Below are positions 1 through 8,239 of a stretch of DNA of 64,000 nt, in pieces; position 1 is the stretch's first letter, and each line of letters begins with the position of its first letter. This stretch comes from Streptomyces sp. NBC_00083. GTDB lineage: Bacteria > Actinomycetota > Actinomycetes > Streptomycetales > Streptomycetaceae. The translations under genes were made by a program, and so were the position numbers. The stretch lies in the NCBI RefSeq assembly GCF_026343295.1, contig NZ_JAPELY010000002.1:1612001-1676000 (forward strand). The letters run 5' to 3'. The notes under the pieces were generated by a model that was given only the letters and a program-made list of their open reading frames with translations, ran no database searches and had not been told where the DNA came from.

Positions 1-1647
1 GGGGGTGCACTCGGTACCCAGGAACGTGCGCCACTCCGGATCGACTCCCACGTTGCTCATCCAGGCGTCCTCCGCCTGCTGGGTGAGCTCCACGACCGCG
101 GACCCCGTGGTGACCGCGTGCGCGACGGAGGCGGCGACGGTCCTGGCCGCCTCGGACAGGTTGTGCGAGAGGTTGGAGAACCGTGTCCCGCCGGTGAGCG
201 ACTGGACGAGGAACGCGTTGGGGAACCCGTGCACATGGAGCCCGTGCATCGTGCGCATGCCGTTGGCCCAGTGCTCCGACAGCCGCTTGCCGTCCCTGCC
301 GACCGGGTCGAATTCCGCGCGCCGGGTGGGCGAGGTGCCGACCTCGAATCCCGACGCGTAGATGACGCAGTCCACCTCGTACTCGGTGCCGTCCACCACG
401 ACACCGCGCGGCGTGATCCGCTCGACACCCTTGCCGTCCGTGTCGACGAGACGGACCGCCGGTTCGTTGTAGGCCTTCAGATACTCGTCGTGGAAGGTCA
501 TGCGCTTGCACGGCAGCCAGTACCAGGGCTTGAGGAGTTCCGCGGTCCGCGCGTCGTCGACCGTCTCCTCCACCCGGGCGTGGAGGCGGCCCATCTTCTC
601 CATGTCCGCGAAGTACGGGGCGGTCAGATGCTCGGGCGCGTCCGCGTCCGGCTGGTGGTTCTCCCCGGCGTGGCGCCACATCCTGGCCATGGCGGTCCAG
701 CCGTCGTTGATCAGGTCCTCGGCCGGCTGCTCGGCCGACGTCATGTTGGCCGCGTAGTTGTCCAGCCAGCGCTGCTGCCAGCCGGGCGTGGCCATGTCCG
801 CGAACCAGTCCTGGTCGATCGGCCGGTTGTTGCGGACCTCGATGACGGACGGCGTGCGCTGGAAGACCAGCAACTCCTGGCAGGCGGTGGCCAGGTGGGG
901 GATGCACTGCACCGCGGTGGCACCGGTACCGATGATCGCCACCCGCTTGTCCCGCAGATTGCCCAGCGGTCCGCCGGCCGGGTCGCCGGTGTAGGCGTAG
1001 TCCCATCGGCTCGCGTGGAAGGCATGGCCCGCGAAGGTCTCGATGCCCGGGATGCCGGGGAGCTTCGGCACGGACAGGTGGCCGAGCCCCATGACCACGA
1101 ACTGGGCAGTGAACTCGTCATCGCGGTCGGTCCGCACCGTCCACAGCCCCGCCGGCTCGTCCCAGTCCAGGCCGGTGACCCGGGTGTGGAAGAGCGCGTT
1201 CTCGTACAACCCGTACTGCTTGCCGATGCGTTGGCAGTGCTCCTGGATCTCCGGGGCGCGCACGTACCACTCGGTGGGCACGTAGCCGGTCTCCTCCAGC
1301 AGCGGCAGGTAGATCATGGACGCGATGTCGCACTGGGCGCCGGGGTACCTGTTCCAGTACCAGGTTCCGCCGAAGTCGCCGCCGGTGTCGATGACCCTGA
1401 TGTCGCGGACACCCGCCTCGTTCAGACGGGCGCCCGTCATGAGACCGGCGAACCCCCCGCCGATGACCGCGACCGTGACGTGGTCGCGGCGCGGCTCACG
1501 CTCGACACGATCGGTGAAGGGGTCCTCGTTCATGTGGGCGAACTCGCCCTTGAGGGGCAGGTATTGGTCGATGCCGTCCGGTCGCAGTCGCTTGGCCCGC
1601 TCGGCGGCGTTCTTAGCGACATGGTCCGACGTGGTGTGCCTGGACAT
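1..1647 (-). CDS. Flavin-dependent monooxygenase, type I Baeyer-Villiger family (3' end outside window)
   Basis: Predicted FAD/NADPH monooxygenase that inserts one oxygen next to a ketone (or hydroxylates). Read leftwards; 549 codons are visible and the stop lies beyond the left edge. The start is ATG at 1647 with AGGAGAC about nine bases upstream. Two Rossmann motifs are visible: GGGFAG near residue 65 for FAD and GTGATA near residue 220 for NADPH. Between them is FAGHAFHASRWD, which fits the Baeyer-Villiger fingerprint F-x-G-x-x-x-H-x-x-x-W-P/D. Length fits the phenylacetone/cyclohexanone monooxygenase group. It lies 157 bp downstream of the 1805-5086 NRPS module on the same strand, so it is probably a tailoring enzyme of that locus. 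Family assignment is secure; the substrate is unknown. Confidence 0.88.
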   Translation of the reverse strand, partial: MSRHTTSDHVAKNAAERAKRLRPDGIDQYLPLKGEFAHMNEDPFTDRVEREPRRDHVTVAVIGGGFAGLMTGARLNEAGVRDIRVIDTGGDFGGTWYWNRYPGAQCDIASMIYLPLLEETGYVPTEWYVRAPEIQEHCQRIGKQYGLYENALFHTRVTGLDWDEPAGLWTVRTDRDDEFTAQFVVMGLGHLSVPKLPGIPGIETFAGHAFHASRWDYAYTGDPAGGPLGNLRDKRVAIIGTGATAVQCIPHLATACQELLVFQRTPSVIEVRNNRPIDQDWFADMATPGWQQRWLDNYAANMTSAEQPAEDLINDGWTAMARMWRHAGENHQPDADAPEHLTAPYFADMEKMGRLHARVEETVDDARTAELLKPWYWLPCKRMTFHDEYLKAYNEPAVRLVDTDGKGVERITPRGVVVDGTEYEVDCVIYASGFEVGTSPTRRAEFDPVGRDGKRLSEHWANGMRTMHGLHVHGFPNAFLVQSLTGGTRFSNLSHNLSEAARTVAASVAHAVTTGSAVVELTQQAEDAWMSNVGVDPEWRTFLGTECTP

Positions 1648-1804
1648 AAAAGTGTCTCCTTCGCATGCGTTTCTCCGGCCGCCGGGCCAGCACGTGGTGT
1701 GTGTCGTGGTCGGGGCTCGACGCGGCTCGTGGGCCCGGCCCCGGAACGGACGGCGCCTCCAGCCCCGGCTCACCCGGACTGTGCGTACGAACGCGCCGTC
1801 GTCG

Positions 1805-4800
1805 TCATGCGTCCGCTCTCCTGCCCAGCACGGGCCGGGGCGCGACGGCCCCGGCTGTGAGCTGACTGGCCAGCTCCCCGAGCGACCGCATGTCGAAGAA
1901 CGCCCGCAGCCGCAGCTCGCAGCCCATGACGGCGCGCACCCGGCCGATGACGATCATGGCGAGCAGTGAATCTCCGCCGAGGTCGAAGAAGTTGTCGCCG
2001 GGGCGCGGGTGCGGAACACCGATCACCTCGGCCACGATCCGGCACAGCTGCCGTTCTCGGGGGTCGGCGGACTCCTGGGCGCCGCGGCCGTTGTCCGGCA
2101 CGGCGACCGAGGGGCCGCCGCCCGCCAGTACCGCACGGTCCACCCTTCCGTCGGGCGTGGCGGGAAGGGCGGCGAGCACCTCCACCCGGTCGGGCAGCAG
2201 CGCGGAGGGGAGCCTGCCGCGCAGGAACTCCCGGATCCCGGCGGGCGTCGGCGCGTCCTGCCCTTCGGCGCCCGGTACGACGTACGCCACCAGTTCGGCC
2301 ATGCGGGTCCCGGCACCGACCGCGACGACCGCGGCGCGGGCGACGGCGGGATGCCCGAGCAGCTCGCCCTCCACTTCGGCCGGCTCCACGCGCAGGCCGC
2401 GGACGGTGACCTGGTCGTCGAGGCGCCCCCACAGCTCCAACTGTCCGTCCGGGCGCAGCCGGCCCCGGTCGCCGGTGCGGTACATGCGCTGTCCCGGTAC
2501 GGGGCTGAAGGGGTCGGCCACGAAGCGCTCACTGGTGGACGCCGGCTGTCCCGCGTATCCCTGGGCCACGCCAGGTCCGCCGATGCAGATCTCGCCGGGG
2601 AACAGGGGCGGCAGCAACTGCATCTGGTCGTCGACGACGTAGATCCGCGATCGGCCGGCCGCGCGGCCGGCCACCGGCCCCGCGTGTTCACGGATTTCCG
2701 CCCTGGCGGATTCCACGGTGCACTCCTCGGTCCCGTAGGTGTGGAACGCGAGCAGGCCGGGTGTGCCGCGCAGGCGCTCCCACAACGAGTCGGACGGTCG
2801 ATCGCCGCCGAGCACCACGAGCTTCGGAGGGTGGGGGAGCGTCGGGAGGCCGTCCTCGACCAGGATGTCGATCCGGTCGCTCGTGCTGTCCAGTACGTCG
2901 ATCGCCGTCTCGGGATCGGCTCCACGGGCGAGGAGCCGGTACGAGTCCGTCCGCTCCTCCTCGTCGAGGAGCAGCAGCCTGTGCCCGAAGGCGATCATGC
3001 CGAGGCAGTGGGTGATGAACCTGCCGGAGGTCACCGCGCTCAGGGCACCGACATTGACCTGGCGGTCCTCGGGCAACCGGGCGTACATCGGCGCCAGTTG
3101 GGCGGTGGCGAGCGCGAGAACGCTCGCCTGGTCGACGACCGCGCCCCTCGGCCGTCCGGTGGCGCCCGGTGTGAAGACCACGTAGGCGGGTGCGGCGGCC
3201 GGGCGCGTCGCGGTGCCGGCGGCCGGAGCGTGGCCCGGGGTGTTCCCGGCGTCCGCAAGGAGGTCCGCCACCGGGACGGTCTCGACCTCGGAGAACGGCT
3301 CGTCGGCGACGACGAGAGCGACGCCCGCCTCCGCGAGGAGCAGACGGCGGCGGAACTCCGGCTGGTCCCGGTCGAGCAGCAGGAAGGCTCCGCCCGCGCA
3401 CCAGGTGGCGAGCATCGCGACGATCAGATCGGTGCGCCGGTCCAGACAGATTCCCACCACGGTGGCGGTCCGCACGCCGCGAGCCGTCAGGCCCGCGGCC
3501 ATCGAACGTGCCCGGCCGGCCAGTTCGGCGAAGGTGAGGGGCGCGCCGTCCGCGACGACCGCCTCCCGTTCGGGCGCGGTGGCCGCGGTCCGTTCGAAGA
3601 GTTCCCACGCGGACGTGCATGCCGACGACGCGGAGCCGTTCTCGGGTTCACCACTCGCGCCGAGCGCCAGCGTCCGCGTCAGGGCGCCCCGGTCGAGAAG
3701 CGGAATGCTGCCGAGGGCGGCGTCGGATCGCTGGACGAGAGTCCCCAGCAGATCGCCATAGGCCTGGGCGAACCGCCGCATGGCTGCCTCGGAGAACCGG
3801 TGGCGGTTGAATTCGACGGTGACCGAGACATCGCCTGCCACCCGCTGAATGTCCAGCGACAGATCGAATTGCAGCCCCGACAATTCCTCCGGGTCCGGCT
3901 GGAGCGCCACCTGGAGATCTTCGAGTGCCCATACGTCGTTCAGGTCGCTCGCGCCCCAGGTGATGGATGCCTGGAACAGCGGGTTGCGATCGGCGGCGCG
4001 GTCGGGGGCCAGTGCACCCACGACCATCTCGAACGGAACGTCCTGATAGTCCAGTGCGTCATGAACCGTTTCGCTCACGCGATCGAGAAGCTGATCGAAG
4101 GTCAGTGCCGGATCCACCTGGCAGCGCAGTGCCACCGTATTGGAGAAGAATCCGATCGTTCCGAAGAGTTCCGGGGTCGGCCGGCCGAGCGTCTGCGTTC
4201 CGACCGACAGATCGTTCGTTCCCGTCCACCGCTGGAGCAAGAGGAAATAGGCGGACAGCATGCCGGCGAACGGCGTCACCGAGCGGGCCCGGCAGAATTC
4301 CTCGAATTCTGCCACCACATTCTGCGGGACGGTGACCGGAAGTCTTGCCCCGATCATGGTGTGCGGATTCTGTTCGCCGTCCTCCGGCATCGACGCCGGC
4401 CGCATTCCCGCCAGCCGGTCGCGCCAGTAATCCAGGGCCTCCTCATCCACCTTGGCAGCGTTCTCCGTCAGGCAGAAGTCGGCATACTGCGCGGCCGGCG
4501 CCGCGAGGGCGGGTGCGTCCGGGTCCGCGTAGGCCAGCTGGAGCTCCTCGGCGAAAACCTTCCCGGACACCTCGTCCGTGATGATGTGGTGGAGGGTGAA
4601 GGCCAGCAGATGGAAGCTCGGCGACAGCCGTATCACCGACGTACGCCAGAGCGGGCCCGCCGAGAGATCGAAGGGGAGCTCGGCGACCCTCCTGGCCTCC
4701 GCGTCCGCCCACGCCCTGCGCTCGTCCCACGAGTCGCCCTCGGCCTCCACCAGGCCGATCAGAACCGGCCGTCCGGCGTCCCCGTCCTCGTCGTGGACGA

Positions 4801-5086
4801 CCTGGAGGACCTCGCCGTCGTGCTCGACGAACGTGGTGCGAAAGGCCTCGTGCCTGGCGCGCAGCACCTGGAGCGCGCGTTCCAGCCTGTCTACCGAGAG
4901 ATCTCCCGTGACGGCAAGAACCGGCCTCCAGACATCGGACGAGTTGTTCGGCCGCAGCACCGTGGAGAAGTACATCCTGCGCTGCGCGGAAGAGGCGGGA
5001 ACCCTGCGCGAATGACGCTTGCCCGCGAGACCGTCACCCTCAAGATCCGGCATATCCAGTCCATGTGTGTGACGTATTCGGGGCAC
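1805..5086 (-). CDS. Single-module NRPS, C-A-T, with a degenerate adenylation domain
   Basis: 1093 residues. The condensation domain (about 28-450) has the active-site motif HHIITDE at residues 166-172: both histidines and the aspartate are kept, and the usual glycine is glutamate. The adenylation domain (about 480-965) is odd. Core A3 reads FTPGATGRPRG instead of the TSGSTG-x-PKG type, the A4 aspartate that holds the substrate amino group is not recognisable, and core A10 is DGRVDR, so the catalytic NGK lysine is an arginine. A7 (YRTGDRGR) is normal. The carrier domain has LGGDSLL near residue 1040 as phosphopantetheine site. GTG start at 5086 is preferred because GGGGGAGGG lies six bases upstream; an in-frame ATG sits 33 bases in. 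The reading frame is intact, so this is a specialised or silent A domain, not a pseudogene. It probably receives its aminoacyl group from another protein. Confidence 0.9.
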   Translation of the reverse strand: MPRIRHTHGLDMPDLEGDGLAGKRHSRRVPASSAQRRMYFSTVLRPNNSSDVWRPVLAVTGDLSVDRLERALQVLRARHEAFRTTFVEHDGEVLQVVHDEDGDAGRPVLIGLVEAEGDSWDERRAWADAEARRVAELPFDLSAGPLWRTSVIRLSPSFHLLAFTLHHIITDEVSGKVFAEELQLAYADPDAPALAAPAAQYADFCLTENAAKVDEEALDYWRDRLAGMRPASMPEDGEQNPHTMIGARLPVTVPQNVVAEFEEFCRARSVTPFAGMLSAYFLLLQRWTGTNDLSVGTQTLGRPTPELFGTIGFFSNTVALRCQVDPALTFDQLLDRVSETVHDALDYQDVPFEMVVGALAPDRAADRNPLFQASITWGASDLNDVWALEDLQVALQPDPEELSGLQFDLSLDIQRVAGDVSVTVEFNRHRFSEAAMRRFAQAYGDLLGTLVQRSDAALGSIPLLDRGALTRTLALGASGEPENGSASSACTSAWELFERTAATAPEREAVVADGAPLTFAELAGRARSMAAGLTARGVRTATVVGICLDRRTDLIVAMLATWCAGGAFLLLDRDQPEFRRRLLLAEAGVALVVADEPFSEVETVPVADLLADAGNTPGHAPAAGTATRPAAAPAYVVFTPGATGRPRGAVVDQASVLALATAQLAPMYARLPEDRQVNVGALSAVTSGRFITHCLGMIAFGHRLLLLDEEERTDSYRLLARGADPETAIDVLDSTSDRIDILVEDGLPTLPHPPKLVVLGGDRPSDSLWERLRGTPGLLAFHTYGTEECTVESARAEIREHAGPVAGRAAGRSRIYVVDDQMQLLPPLFPGEICIGGPGVAQGYAGQPASTSERFVADPFSPVPGQRMYRTGDRGRLRPDGQLELWGRLDDQVTVRGLRVEPAEVEGELLGHPAVARAAVVAVGAGTRMAELVAYVVPGAEGQDAPTPAGIREFLRGRLPSALLPDRVEVLAALPATPDGRVDRAVLAGGGPSVAVPDNGRGAQESADPRERQLCRIVAEVIGVPHPRPGDNFFDLGGDSLLAMIVIGRVRAVMGCELRLRAFFDMRSLGELASQLTAGAVAPRPVLGRRADA

Positions 5087-5285
5087 GGAAGCCCTCCCCC
5101 ATCAGATCGGCCGTTCCTTCGATACCACTCTATTTTCCGGCTCGATCCACGCAATCGTTCGAGTGCCGGTGGGACGCTTTCACCTGCCGCGCATTTACAG
5201 CCCGTTGCCGCGGGAAGAGGGTGGCCCCCAACATGACGCCTCCCGGGGTCATTTCCAGCGCCGGCGAGGACCGTTCGTCCGCCTC

Positions 5286-5305
5286 GTGTCTCGCCGGCGA
5301 GACAC
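5286..5305. promoter_or_regulatory. 20-base perfect palindrome, candidate operator
   Basis: The sequence GTGTCTCGCCGGCGAGACAC is a perfect inverted repeat with no spacer. It lies in the divergent promoter region, about 200 bases upstream of the leftward NRPS start and 270 upstream of the regulator start. A perfect palindrome of this length fits a dimeric regulator site. The LmbU-type regulator at 5578 is the obvious candidate ligand, but that link is inference. Confidence 0.5.
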
Positions 5306-5330
5306 CGCCGGGAGGGGGTGCACGCTCGCA

Positions 5331-5368
5331 CCGATCGGCGCCGAACGTGGCGAATTGTCCGATCGGCG
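5331..5368. repeat. Pair of CCGATCGGCG direct repeats in the divergent promoter
   Basis: CCGATCGGCG occurs at 5331-5340 and again at 5359-5368, 28 bases apart start to start. The first eight bases are themselves palindromic. The pair lies just right of the 20-base palindrome and may be a second binding element. No regulator can be assigned from sequence alone. Confidence 0.4.
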
Positions 5369-5577
5369 GTACAAGCGGCACGGAAGGAGCAATATAAATG
5401 CGCTGTGATGTCGAGGGGATTTCCCTTAAGGGGAACCCCTTATCGGTGAAGGGCTCCCAGGTGCCTGCCTCCGCGCCGTAGCGGACGGCCCGCGGGAGGC
5501 GCACAATCAAGCCACTCGGAGAGGCCGACTGTTACGGTTGGCCGGTACACGCGAAAGCATCAACCAGCGGGGGATCG

Positions 5578-6333
5578 TTGAGTACTGCTATTCTCACAAA
5601 AGGGACAAACGAGACAACCGCACGGAACGTGGCAACGACAAGCACGACGGGACAGTTGCTGAGCAGGGGCGTGCAATTCCACAAGTCCGGCCTATCGTTC
5701 ACTTCCAGGCAAAGCCTCAATACGTGGGAACAGGTCGGTACGGGGCTGCTGTCATTCGCGGACTCTTCCACCTGGTGGGTTGCCGACTGGCTGGTGTATG
5801 GCGAATCCGAGTTCCAGGACCGTTACCACGAAGCCGTCAAGCGGACGTCGCTCAGCTATCAGACGCTCCGTAATTACACATGGGTGGCGCGCAAGTTTCC
5901 GCTCACCCGTCGACGGCAGAATCTCAGTTTCAGTCATCACCTCGAAGTGGTGGCGCTCGACCAGCCGGAGCAGGACTACTGGCTGAGGAAAGCGGAAGCG
6001 TTGCGCTGGAGCAGGAACAAGCTTCGCGGGGAGGTCCGCAGCAGCCTGCGCGCCCGGCAGAGCGAGGTGACCGAGTCCAAGGGCCGCGTCGAGCCGGCCA
6101 AAAACGTTACCGCCGGGGCCGGTTCGGTTGCCGGGCGGGCCGCATCCGTCGAGACCGGAGCCGGCGCGGGTCCGGAGCGGCGCGAGGCCGAGTCCTGTAC
6201 CGAGGCGGGTCAGCTGCGCATCGAACTGCCGGCCGGCATCCTGGCGCAGCTGCGGACCGCCGCCAGCAGGGAGGGATCGCCGGTCGAGGCCTGGGCGATG
6301 GAGATCCTGCGCCGGGCCGCCGGCGAGTCCTGA
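5578..6333 (+). CDS. LmbU/NovE/HrmB-type cluster-situated transcriptional regulator
   Basis: 251 residues starting at TTG. The conserved middle (about 45-165) carries the family pattern: STWWVADWLVYGE, then YQTLRNYTWVARKF, an RRRQNLSFSHH segment and a WSRNKLR segment. The C-terminus (about 205-251) resembles a short ribbon-helix-helix-like tail (LRIELPAGILAQL). LmbU, NovE and HrmB are DNA-binding activators of antibiotic clusters (lincomycin, novobiocin, hormaomycin), so this protein most likely switches on the adjacent NRPS genes. It is the first gene of the rightward unit, 275 bases ahead of the thioesterase. No ATG or GTG gives a better start, because the conserved block begins only about 45 codons in. 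Confidence 0.85.
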   Translation: MSTAILTKGTNETTARNVATTSTTGQLLSRGVQFHKSGLSFTSRQSLNTWEQVGTGLLSFADSSTWWVADWLVYGESEFQDRYHEAVKRTSLSYQTLRNYTWVARKFPLTRRRQNLSFSHHLEVVALDQPEQDYWLRKAEALRWSRNKLRGEVRSSLRARQSEVTESKGRVEPAKNVTAGAGSVAGRAASVETGAGAGPERREAESCTEAGQLRIELPAGILAQLRTAASREGSPVEAWAMEILRRAAGES

Positions 6334-6608
6334 GGCGAGGGCGAAACCGTACGTCGGGCGACCTCCCGGGGTCCTTCCCGACGTGCGGCGGGCGCCGGTA
6401 CCGTCCTGTGAGCGGGCCGCGGAGCGTGGCGGCACCCGCCGCGCGCCGGCCCCTGGCGTGTTCCTTCGGCGGCCTCGCAGGGAAGCGCCGCCCCACTGTT
6501 CCGCAGAGCGAACCTGGCACCCGGTGCTCCGTGGGCTCCGCCCCGTCGGCGGGAGCGGATCCGACCGGTGAAAGTAACCAGGACGCATTCCACGTATGAG
6601 GATCACAG

Positions 6609-7316
6609 ATGACCCTGTCCTTGTTGTGCATACCCTTCGCCGGGAGCGGCGCCGGCTTCTACCGGGCCTGGCCCAACGGCGGTGAGCAGGGTCTTCGGAT
6701 CGTCCCGCTCCAGATGCCCGGTCGGGAGGAGCGGTTCATGGAGGCCCCGTACAAGGACGCCGGGGAGGCCGCAGAGGACCTGGCGGGCGCCGCGCTCCGG
6801 CTGGTCGGCGGGGCGGAACGGGTGGCGCTCTTCGGGCACAGCCTCGGCGCCGTCCTCGCGTACGAGACGGCTCGTGCACTCCGGGCGCGGGGCTTCGACG
6901 CGCTGGAGCATCTCTTCGTGAGCGGGTCCCCCGGCCCGCGCAGCGGCCGCACGGGGCGGACCGCGGAACTCGACGACGACACCTTCGTGGAGCGGGTGGC
7001 GGAGCTCGCCGGGTACCGGCACGAGGCGCTCGACGACCCCGATCTGCGGGACGTGCTGCTGCCGCTGCTCCGGGCCGACGTGGCGCTGCACGAGGACTAC
7101 CGGCCCGTCACGGACGAGCCGTTGACGCTTCCCGTCACGGCTCTGCGGGGGGCGGACGACGCCCTGGTGAGCCGGGCGCAGTGCGCGGACTGGGAGGCGG
7201 CGACGACCGGGCCGTTCGAGCTGAGGGAACTGGCGGGCGGGCACATGTATCTGACCGACGGGAGCCGGGAGTTGCTCGCCGTCATCGAGGCCGCGGCGCG
7301 GGCCGCACGCACATGA
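6609..7316 (+). CDS. Type II thioesterase, alpha/beta hydrolase
   Basis: 235 residues, the normal size of stand-alone editing thioesterases in NRPS/PKS loci. These hydrolyse wrong or stalled acyl groups from carrier domains, or release products. The N-terminus CIPFAGSGAGFYRAW is typical. The nucleophile elbow GHSLG lies near residue 78 and the catalytic histidine in GGHMY near residue 213. The ATG start is followed downstream by an ATGA overlap with the SDR gene, so the two are translationally coupled. In this locus it could also release an oxidised threonyl thioester from the 8240-11161 module. Confidence 0.92.
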   Translation: MTLSLLCIPFAGSGAGFYRAWPNGGEQGLRIVPLQMPGREERFMEAPYKDAGEAAEDLAGAALRLVGGAERVALFGHSLGAVLAYETARALRARGFDALEHLFVSGSPGPRSGRTGRTAELDDDTFVERVAELAGYRHEALDDPDLRDVLLPLLRADVALHEDYRPVTDEPLTLPVTALRGADDALVSRAQCADWEAATTGPFELRELAGGHMYLTDGSRELLAVIEAAARAART

Positions 7317-8161
7317 CGCGCGACGGGAGGAGCACGACGGGCGCCGCCCTGGAGTCCCGGACCGTGGTCATCACCGGCGCGGGCCGGGGCCTGGGGCGCG
7401 CCTGTGCGCTGCGGTTCGCGGACGAGGGCGCCGACCTCGTACTGCTCGACGTGGGCGAGGACATCGACGGTGTCCCCTACCCCCTGTCGACGAGCGGGCA
7501 GCTCACGCACACCGCCAGGCTCTGCGAGGAGCGCGGCGCGGCGGTGCTGGCGGACTCGGTCGACGTGCGCGGCAGTGTCGCACCGGCGGTCGAGAGGGCG
7601 CTCGACCGCTTCGGCCGTATCGATGTCCTCGTCAACAACGCGGGCATCGCCGCCCCTTCGGGAAAGGCCGTCCACGAGATCACCGAGGACGAGTGGCATC
7701 TGATGATCGACGTCGACCTCTCCGGCGCGTGGCGCATGATCAAAGCCGTGGCTCCGACGATGATCTCTCAGCGGCGGGGCAGCGTCATCAACGTCTCGTC
7801 CACGGCCGGTCTGGTCGGCTACCGGCACTTCGCGGGGTATGTGGCCGCCAAGCACGGGCTGATCGGGCTGACCAAGGCCGCGGCCCTGGACTACGGACCG
7901 CACCAGGTCCGGGTCAACGCCCTCTGTCCGGGCTCCGTCGCGGACGACCCGGTGGTGGACGGCCGCATGCTGTCCGAGATCGCGCGCTCCCTCGACGTGG
8001 CCGTGGACGACCACGAGAGGGTCTTCGTCCAGGCGCAGCCGATGAACTCGCTCATCGCCCCCTCCGACATCGCCGGCGCCGCCCTCTGGCTCGCCGGTGA
8101 CGATTCCCGGCAAGTGACCGGCAGTGTACTGACGGTCGACGGAGGCTTCACCGCGCGCTGA
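7313..8161 (+). CDS. Short-chain dehydrogenase, mycofactocin-dependent type
   Basis: 282 residues. The cofactor motif TGAGRGLG is near residue 20, NNAG near residue 106, and the catalytic pair is in YVAAK near residue 179. After the second strand there is an insertion (DIDGVPYPLSTSGQL and onward) characteristic of the SDR group whose nicotinamide cofactor does not exchange and that relies on mycofactocin as electron acceptor (carveol-dehydrogenase-like). The C-terminus ends in the usual VTGSVLTVDGGF. The ATG overlaps the thioesterase stop. Between a thioesterase and a threonine-specific module, a plausible job is oxidation of the threonine beta-hydroxyl, but this is inference. No mycofactocin biosynthesis genes are in the window. 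Confidence 0.85.
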   Translation: MTRDGRSTTGAALESRTVVITGAGRGLGRACALRFADEGADLVLLDVGEDIDGVPYPLSTSGQLTHTARLCEERGAAVLADSVDVRGSVAPAVERALDRFGRIDVLVNNAGIAAPSGKAVHEITEDEWHLMIDVDLSGAWRMIKAVAPTMISQRRGSVINVSSTAGLVGYRHFAGYVAAKHGLIGLTKAAALDYGPHQVRVNALCPGSVADDPVVDGRMLSEIARSLDVAVDDHERVFVQAQPMNSLIAPSDIAGAALWLAGDDSRQVTGSVLTVDGGFTAR

Positions 8162-8184
8162 CCCGCGCCGGCCGACCGCCTTCC

Positions 8185-8217
8185 CCGCACCCCTCTTGCC
8201 TTTCCGCACCCCTCTTG
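8185..8217 (+). repeat. Tandem 14-base direct repeat upstream of the Thr-NRPS
   Basis: CCGCACCCCTCTTG occurs at 8185-8198 and 8204-8217, 19 bases apart, in the short gap between the SDR stop and the NRPS start. It may be a binding site or simply a small local duplication in the leader. Confidence 0.4.
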
Positions 8218-8239
8218 GCACACCCACAGGAGTTCTCCG

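Larger units (their letters stand above)
5087..5577. other. Divergent promoter region between the NRPS and the LmbU-type regulator
   Basis: This 491-base stretch holds no convincing gene. It separates the leftward NRPS/monooxygenase unit from the rightward regulator-led unit, so it should carry both promoters. The two notable elements, a 20-base palindrome and a pair of CCGATCGGCG repeats, are listed separately. The part nearest the regulator is less GC-rich than its surroundings. I could not place -10/-35 boxes with confidence. Confidence 0.6.

Noticed and set aside
118..1860. Long open frame antisense to the monooxygenase
   Set aside because: The opposite strand encodes a clear flavin monooxygenase with ribosome site and motifs; the antisense frame is Arg/Val/Gly-rich with no family features, a usual high-GC shadow.
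1805..5086. The leftward NRPS as a pseudogene because of its broken A domain
   Set aside because: The frame is intact, the C and T domains keep active residues, and a good ribosome site and start are present; specialised loss of adenylation is more likely.
2009..5236. 1075-codon open frame antisense to the NRPS
   Set aside because: Fully overlaps a recognisable C-A-T module; its composition reflects mirrored third-position GC bias.
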